Shown here piece after piece: positions 16,962 to 21,665 of a stretch of 21,665 nt of DNA (position 1 is its first letter; each line of letters opens with the position of its first letter). The translations under genes and the position numbers were made by a program. The notes beneath the pieces were generated by a model, which worked only from the letters and a program-made list of their open reading frames with translations, did no database searches and was not told where the DNA came from. The stretch comes from Hypsibius dujardini (taxonomy: Eukaryota > Tardigrada > Eutardigrada > Parachela > Hypsibiidae), in NCBI GenBank assembly GCA_001579985.1, contig LRSR01012825.1, positions 1 through 21,665 of the forward strand, read 5' to 3'.

Positions 16962-18218
16962 CATTTTTAACAAAAAATAACTGCGAAACATTACGCTCTA
17001 ATAATTTGGAGCATGATAGCCCTTGCCCTTATGAATTACTAGAACACAATAGGGCCAAGTGCGGAAGGAATCTCGGAACATTTCTAAAGGAATTTTCTCC
17101 CACTCTTCGTTCGCCGCCTTCAGCATGCCTCCCATCATCGTGTACTTCCGCTTCGCCAGCTGAGATTTGAAGTATCCATTTGCGAAGAAGTTCATCGGAG
17201 ACACTTCAGGCAAATTTGCCAACCATTGGTCCTTCGTAAAATATTTAGTTCCCTGAGAATCGAGTTATTCATAAACCGGGTTGGCCGTGTGGGAGCGCGC
17301 GCTAACCATGTGAGAAATGACGTTCTTGTGATCCCTTCCGTAGGAATTCTTGAAGTCCACAAGCATCATCGGACCAAGAATCTTTTCAATAAAATACGCA
17401 GTATTGATCTTGGCTTTCGGCTCGACCACTTATAGGCGGAATTGCCCTTCCAGCCATAACAAGCGGCATACATCCGCTGTTGAGGGTGATTCGGCGACTC
17501 GCTTAACAAAGGTGCATTTTCCCGGCGGTTTTCGATGTTTTTCTAGTCGTAAGAGTAGTCCGTTTTGCCGTTCTGATAATCCAAAGGAAGCATGGATTCA
17601 TTCATCGTAAATACCCATATAAAACGGCCGTCCTTGATCAAGTCGTAAAACGGCAGAGCCCGAAGACTACGCTGCAAATGGCGCGCGCGGTGAGGTGGTG
17701 TACCTTGGCTTTTTTTAGTTTCTTCTTGTCCAGGGGGCTGTCCACCAAGCGACAAATAGTTGAAGCTGAGACACCTACACGCCGTGCCATCTCAATTGTT
17801 GGCAGAGGATTGTCCGAAGATAGCAAAATCTGCACTTTCCGTACGGTCCGGGGAGTGCATTTGGAGGGGGCGCGACGATTTCCTTCATTCGGTCTGTTGA
17901 TAGATTATTCCGTCCAATGTTGTGCTTTTTCAGTACACGGGAGATGGTCGATTGGGAAACTATCAAACTCTGCTTTCTCAACCTCTTGGATATCATGGGT
18001 TGAGACCGTTTTAGGGCACCGAGAGCCAAAATGCGGCCTTTTAGAGAATCTGCGATCTGAGAATACATGTTTAACAATTCTCAAAATTTTTACAGAGGCT
18101 GATTGTTTCGTGTTTTCAGCTAAATTTCCAAACGAACAAATCATACATGGATCAAATCGGTTGCGCAGAGTTTTCGCATTTGAAGTTAGAAACTATTCAA
18201 TGTTCGTGGTGACCCCTG
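16938..18218 (-). mobile_element. Complete mariner-type DNA transposon, 1281 bp
   Basis: Perfect 24-bp inverted terminal repeats begin CAGGGGTCACCACGAACATT at both ends, flanked by TA at 16936-16937 and 18219-18220, the signature of Tc1/mariner insertion. A single degraded transposase lies between them on the minus strand. Length, ITRs and TA duplication define a full-length copy. Confidence 0.9.
16998..18068 (-). pseudogene. Inactivated mariner-family transposase
   Basis: Read on the minus strand, the pieces line up in order across about 357 codons, the usual mariner length: an N-terminal helix-turn-helix region (SQIADSLKGRILAL, then STISRVLKKHNIG), a second one (TIEMARRVGVSASTICRLV), then WVFTMNES, SHMVSARSHTA, SPMNFFANGYFKSQL and EEWEKIPLEMFRDSFRTW. 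Frameshifts occur near 17855 and 17680, with in-frame stops near 17430 and 17270. The three positions that carry the catalytic Asp residues in this family are N, V and N here (TMNES, HMVSA, SPMNF), so the chemistry is lost three times over. The antisense 264-codon ORF on the plus strand is a shadow of this gene. Confidence 0.85.
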
Positions 18219-18220
18219 TA
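18195..18220 (-). repeat. Right mariner terminal repeat with TA
   Basis: Exact inverted match of 16936-16961. Confidence 0.9.
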
Positions 18221-18428
18221 CTGATGCAAGTGGTGCTCGGTTTTGCAATCCAAGATGAGCAAAGCCGCCATGACAGGCGCCGTACACTCAAACGAACAGA
18301 AAAAGATCAAAAATTGTTCCGGTGGTTTTCTCGGGTGAGGCGAACAATCAACGACTGCGTTTGGCACCTGCGGCAGTGGAAGAATCAGTCAAACAGCAGA
18401 CACACTGGCAAGAAGTCATTGCAGCAAG

Positions 18429-19259
18429 GTGAGACATGGATAAGACACTATCAACTATTTATGACGTGTTAGGTTGCAAGCAACTAACTTCATTCGATCA
18501 TATTTGATAGACGAAAAGTGGAAAAGATTTTTTTCTTTTGAAATGAGACCAGGCCCGCAACCGTAACAGTGCTCGATATAAGAAACTCAATGACAATTTG
18601 TTTAGCGGTTCCATCAAACAAACATAATGATCATAAGAAAAGTATTAACCTATCAATCACGACAAATCATCAAGAGCGATTTCAGCTGTTTTAAATACCA
18701 TGTTAAATGTATTTCAACAACACTACTTAAAGTTAACCACTATTCTCAGGACCAAAAGCAAAGCTCATAAAGCGAAGCTCTCGGTCCCGTATGCGTTCTT
18801 TAAGCTTTTCTGTTCTCTGCAAAGTATGATATGCTATGTGCCGGCGATTTTCATCACAAAACACAACATAAAAATGCAAATACAAATGTCCATCGTGCTG
18901 ATCTCGGTTGACTTTTGTGTTGCAAGTCCGCTCCTTTTTGGGTCACTAGCCCCAGCGTGCAAACTAACGTTCAAAAGCAATTAGCAGCCATGCTTTGAAG
19001 CCATGGGGAGCTTTTTGTCGTGGATTTATTAATTTCCAGCAAGAAATCGCTCATCCTACTTTCCGAAAAAGTACTTTCATTGAATTCCTCTTGAAAATGT
19101 CTTCAGCAAAGCAAGCACAAATTTTGTCACAGTAGGGAGCTTCAGTATGGCACCACGTTTTAAACGCCCTCTATTTGGGCGCGATGGCTTAGCTATAGAT
19201 GGGGGATTAGGGAAGAAAAAGTCCGATAGCTGGCATATCAGCAAGTGTGGGCGGAATCA
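18429..19259. other. Intergenic, no gene seen
   Basis: Only short ORFs. A TTTATT at 19025-19030 (AATAAA on the minus strand) lies about 230 bp past the CAP gene's stop and may be its polyadenylation signal. Confidence 0.4.
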
Positions 19260-19299
19260 TCATGTTCGGTAGGGCCTCGACCAATCATTGAAGTTACCC
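19260..19299 (-). CDS. CAP gene exon 5: last 13 codons
   Basis: Acceptor TTCTTTTGCAG. Completes AGNFNDWSRPYRT and a TGA. The GN followed by PY matches the normal end of a CAP domain, which confirms the splice. Confidence 0.75.
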
Positions 19300-20294
19300 C
19301 TGCAAAAGAATCGCTTGTATAAAAATAGTTTTCTGACTTATTATTATGTACCAACACATATCCGAAGCAAAATGATTTTCGAATGACACTGTTTCAAATC
19401 AATTCGATTATTTCAAAAAGTCCTCAATATTAGGGCATGTGCGCATATTGTATTTCGTTTTCGACAGCGTCGGTAATGTCAAGCACAGACTTACGCAGGG
19501 CAGTAGCTGCACACGTAGTACTCCCAGCCGTCGCACGACGCGGACGCACAGCCCACACCGGTACTACGCTCCGAGACCATCTAATCAAAAAGAAGAAGAA
19601 CATCCACGTTAATTGCCTGTTATGTTAGAACAATATCTGGGACGGATAGCGAGCCACTTGCCTGAGTGTAATGCCCGACGTCGTTAAAGTTATTGTGGCC
19701 TCCGTAAGTGAATGATGATTTCTCACTAGCCCATAGTGCTAGAGCCTGCGGCCATGAGCCGGAGTCGCCGGAGAAATAGGCGAGGTTCTCACCACAGCCT
19801 GCGACAAAATCAAGCAGGCATGTTCTATCGTTCACATAGAAGTTAACGGCGATCCCGTTCCAAAAAGTGGCCCAAGTTCATTAGGTTTTTAGTAGTTTTT
19901 CTAAGCTTTGATGTCCATGGTAGGCAGAGAGTCATTACGTACCGTTCTGCTCGTGTCCGAAGACACAGCTATAGGCATTATTCTGAGCGAGCTTCGCCGC
20001 TCGAGCAGACCATCTGACGGCGGGCATATTCCGCGCTGGTGGATACACTTCACCTCTAACTCTGTTGTGATTGTTGACAATGTAGTCTTCGGGAACGTAT
20101 ATCCCTGCCAAGCAAAACATGTAAATGTCACGAAGACTGAACACCTTTCAATTTTTTAGGACAAGAGGCGCTCGCCGTGATGGAATCGTTACAGCTGTCT
20201 TACTTGATGCAGCGTCTACTAGCCATAAATTTCCCGTTGCTATAATGCAGATGATGATCGTGATGGTCATCGCGTTCATTATCCGGACTGCCAT
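19260..20294 (-). CDS. Secreted CAP/SCP-domain protein (171 aa, five exons)
   Basis: Exons, in transcription order: 20294-20204, 20104-19943, 19798-19662, 19580-19495 and 19299-19260. They total 516 nt with phases 1,1,0,2 and a final TGA. The protein has a signal peptide (MAVRIMNAMTITIIICIIAT..., cleavage near VDA-ASR), then one CAP domain: VNNHNRVRGEVYPPARNMP, CGENLAYFSGD, ALWASEKSSFTYGG, VGHYTQ, VGCASASCDGWEYYVCSY and PAGNF. The CAP tetrad His43, Glu88, Glu110 and His127 is complete, and the second CAP signature (YYVCSYCPAGNF) matches fully. The first signature has Ser133 where Trp is usual. There is no C-terminal CRISP hinge, so it is a single-domain SCP/antigen-5-like protein, probably extracellular. 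Intron 3 uses a GC donor (CAG|GCAAGT). Introns are 81-195 nt, far shorter than in the neighbouring kinase gene. Confidence 0.85.
19495..19580 (-). CDS. CAP gene exon 4: Cys-rich C-terminal strand
   Basis: Acceptor TTTTTGATTAG. Encodes MVSERSTGVGCASASCDGWE then YYVCSYCP. It ends CCTGC|GTAAGT in phase 2. Confidence 0.85.
19662..19798 (-). CDS. CAP gene exon 3: GENL and GHYTQ motifs
   Basis: Acceptor TTGTCGCAG. Encodes GCGENLAYFSGD through DVGHYTQ. It ends CAG|GCAAGT in phase 0, a canonical GC-type donor. Without it the frame would run on past GHYTQ into non-CAP sequence. Confidence 0.85.
19943..20104 (-). CDS. CAP gene exon 2: N-terminal helix with HNxxR
   Basis: Acceptor GCTTGGCAG. Encodes YIVNNHNRVRGEVYPPARNM and SARAAKLAQNNAYSCVFGH, the CAP N-terminal half. 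It ends AACG|GTACGT in phase 1. Confidence 0.85.
20204..20294 (-). CDS. CAP gene exon 1: signal peptide
   Basis: Starts at the ATG at 20294. Encodes the hydrophobic leader and ends TCAA|GTAAGA in phase 1. A 99-nt intron follows. Confidence 0.7.
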
Positions 20295-20604
20295 AGCGTA
20301 GTTAAAACTTGGAAAGTCGCTTAAAGGATATCAACGTTTCCAAAAAAGCTTAACGAAACGCTGCTTTAGAAGTTTTCAAGTCGGATCAGCGTGGGTGAGA
20401 GCAATGACTTACTGTGATGAATGAAGAGTGCTTGTACAAGTTTTAGGCAGAAAAATGTCATTTAAATAATTTTGCGATGGTTGAATAGATTTTGTACGAG
20501 ATGCTAAGATAGTTTTGGGCGCGTTACTTACCTACTTACAACAAATAAATCAAAGTAGGTTGTCAGACGGAAATAGGACTCGTTGTCGACCGGAAGCACC
20601 GTAT
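20295..20604. other. Upstream region of the CAP gene, no element identified
   Basis: No ORF of note. I see no convincing TATA or initiator on the minus strand. Confidence 0.35.
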
Positions 20605-20800
20605 CGTCGCGATCTCAAGGGACAGTGAAGCGCCGCCTCAGTGCAGCACACACACACACGCTCACACACGCACACACACACACACACGCACATACCACAC
20701 ACACACACACACGCACACACACACACCGGTCTAAATATACGGCGCAAGGCGGGCGGAATGCACGTCCTAGGGCATTCTACTGTCCCTTGAGATCGCGACG
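20605..20800. mobile_element. Small foldback/MITE-like element enclosing a CA microsatellite (196 bp)
   Basis: A 22-bp perfect inverted repeat starts CGTCGCGATCTCAAGGGACA at 20605 and recurs reverse-complemented at 20779-20800. Outside it the match continues imperfectly. The interior is a (CA)n tract plus about 70 bp of unique sequence. Flanking CGTAT / GTACG is not a clean target duplication. Confidence 0.5.
20647..20726 (+). repeat. (CA)n microsatellite with CG interruptions
   Basis: About 80 bp of CA dinucleotides broken by CG, CT and TA steps. Frames through it give His/Thr or Cys/Val runs that are not genes. Confidence 0.9.
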
Positions 20801-21455
20801 GTACGATACTCAGCTGCACTTGTGACGTTTCTTGCGGACGTGATGCATCTGGGTCAATCGAACTGGGTCAATCGAACTGGGTCCATCAAAAGTCGTCACT
20901 TGTTTAAGGGATGTGGCGATTGTTAGAGTCATATGGTTGCCAGATGCGTGTGAGAAGAAGAAACTAATTTCCCAAAGAGTCATCTCATCAAAAGATTCAA
21001 ATTTTCCATGACTATGATCGTAGCATCCCACATAATTTACAACAAAAGCCTTACGCTATTCCTAGTGTCATTTCTTTAGATCACTCTGCGTGCCACCAAA
21101 AGGTTTTCATTAAACTTTTGCACCACCCGTTCCCTGCCAGAAACGTTTCTCAGAAATGATCCTTTAACTGGAATTCCAGATAACAGTGCGGGCACGCAAA
21201 AATTCACATTTTACCATTTCCCTGATGAAAACATAATTTTCTTGTACTTTTCAGCTTTTCCCATTTGAAAGTAAAAGACAATTTCCAATGGGGCGTCTGG
21301 AGGGAAAAATCAGAGAGGGGCAGTTTGCAGGCGGAGTTTTTTTATGTAACCCCTCTCGCCATAAAAAGAATCAAAGTTGGGAAAACAGTCTAAATTTTGT
21401 AAGGTACTGGAAGATTTTCAGCAGTCCGGAGTTTACGGGGGGGGCAAGTACCCGA
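20801..21455. other. Intergenic, no gene seen
   Basis: Contains the 14-bp tandem at 20850-20887; otherwise short ORFs only. Confidence 0.4.
20850..20887 (+). repeat. 14-bp tandem repeat, about 2.7 copies
   Basis: TGGGTCAATCGAAC twice exactly, then TGGGTCCATC. Confidence 0.7.
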
Positions 21456-21651
21456 TGGCGCGCCGAGCTTTGGTTAATTGGGAGGTGTTTTTATTGTATC
21501 CGAAATATTTCCGATAGAACGTAAGGGGGGAGTATTGCATGACAATTCTCAATCATGGTGTTTTTCTCTAAATGGGGGACCCTGAGGGCACATTTTTTAC
21601 TTTCAAGGGGGGTTGTAAACAACAAATCACCCCCCCCTCGGCGCGCCACTG
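21456..21651. other. G-run-rich segment bounded by a 12-bp inverted repeat; possible DNA-transposon terminus
   Basis: TGGCGCGCCGAG at 21456-21467 is repeated in reverse complement at 21637-21648. Read from the minus strand, the right boundary is CAGTGGCGCGCCGAGGGGGG, a form common at termini of hAT-like and related DNA elements. The plus strand carries G runs near 21437, 21523, 21574 and 21607. The left boundary lacks the CAG start, so a full element is not shown. Confidence 0.3.
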
Positions 21652-21665
21652 CACGTGTCCGATGG

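Noticed and set aside
17678-18472. 264-codon plus-strand ORF, the longest in the window
   Set aside because: It runs antisense through the mariner transposase and out across the right ITR. Its residues match no family, while the minus strand reads as transposase throughout.
20550-20825. ORFs on both strands across the CA repeat
   Set aside because: Cys/Val and His/Thr runs are direct readings of the dinucleotide repeat.
1-21665. CRISPR array, operon or other prokaryotic system
   Set aside because: No spaced palindromic direct repeats and no closely packed ORFs. Splice signals and animal gene families mark the window as eukaryotic.

Overview
The window is eukaryotic genomic DNA, most probably from an invertebrate animal. 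Coding sequence is broken by GT-AG introns (one GC-AG). The deduced proteins are animal families: a receptor tyrosine kinase and a secreted CAP/SCP protein. Mariner-type elements and microsatellites fill the rest. An intron carries an array of the 10-bp unit GATGGGTTTT. From memory, that unit has been reported at scaffold ends of the tardigrade Hypsibius and proposed as its telomere repeat, so a tardigrade or close relative is my best guess. The species assignment is inference.

Layout. Positions 1-4760 are mostly non-coding: a tRNA-like Pol III unit (690-810), a T-rich tract, a possible BTB-like relic, a cysteine-rich secreted ORF on the minus strand (3156-3611), a second tRNA-like relic (about 4155) and dispersed repeats. 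Positions 4814-12383 (+) hold the main gene, which I reassemble from seven exons into a 778-residue protein. Its order is signal peptide, GH16 (beta-glucanase/GNBP-like) ectodomain, Ser/Thr-rich stalk, transmembrane helix, split tyrosine kinase and Tyr-rich tail. Its 2.75-kb first intron contains a TA-flanked MITE, copies of a dispersed repeat, and the telomere-like array. Positions 12540-16560 carry no convincing gene but include a truncated LTR-like element (15468-15807). A complete but dead mariner (16938-18218) follows, apparently inserted into a small exon. Positions 19260-20294 (-) hold a compact five-exon CAP/SCP gene (171 aa, secreted). The right end has a (CA)n tract enclosed by a perfect 22-bp inverted repeat, and a G-run-rich inverted-repeat segment.

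The undescribed system I would pursue is the GH16 receptor tyrosine kinase. The ectodomain keeps the GH16 fold signature, but the ExDxxE catalytic motif is lost. The kinase keeps all its catalytic residues. This architecture suggests a cell-surface glucan or other polysaccharide sensor wired directly to phosphotyrosine signalling, instead of the soluble GNBP/beta-GRP proteins that feed protease cascades in arthropods. The architecture is read directly from the sequence and splice phases; the sensing role is inference.
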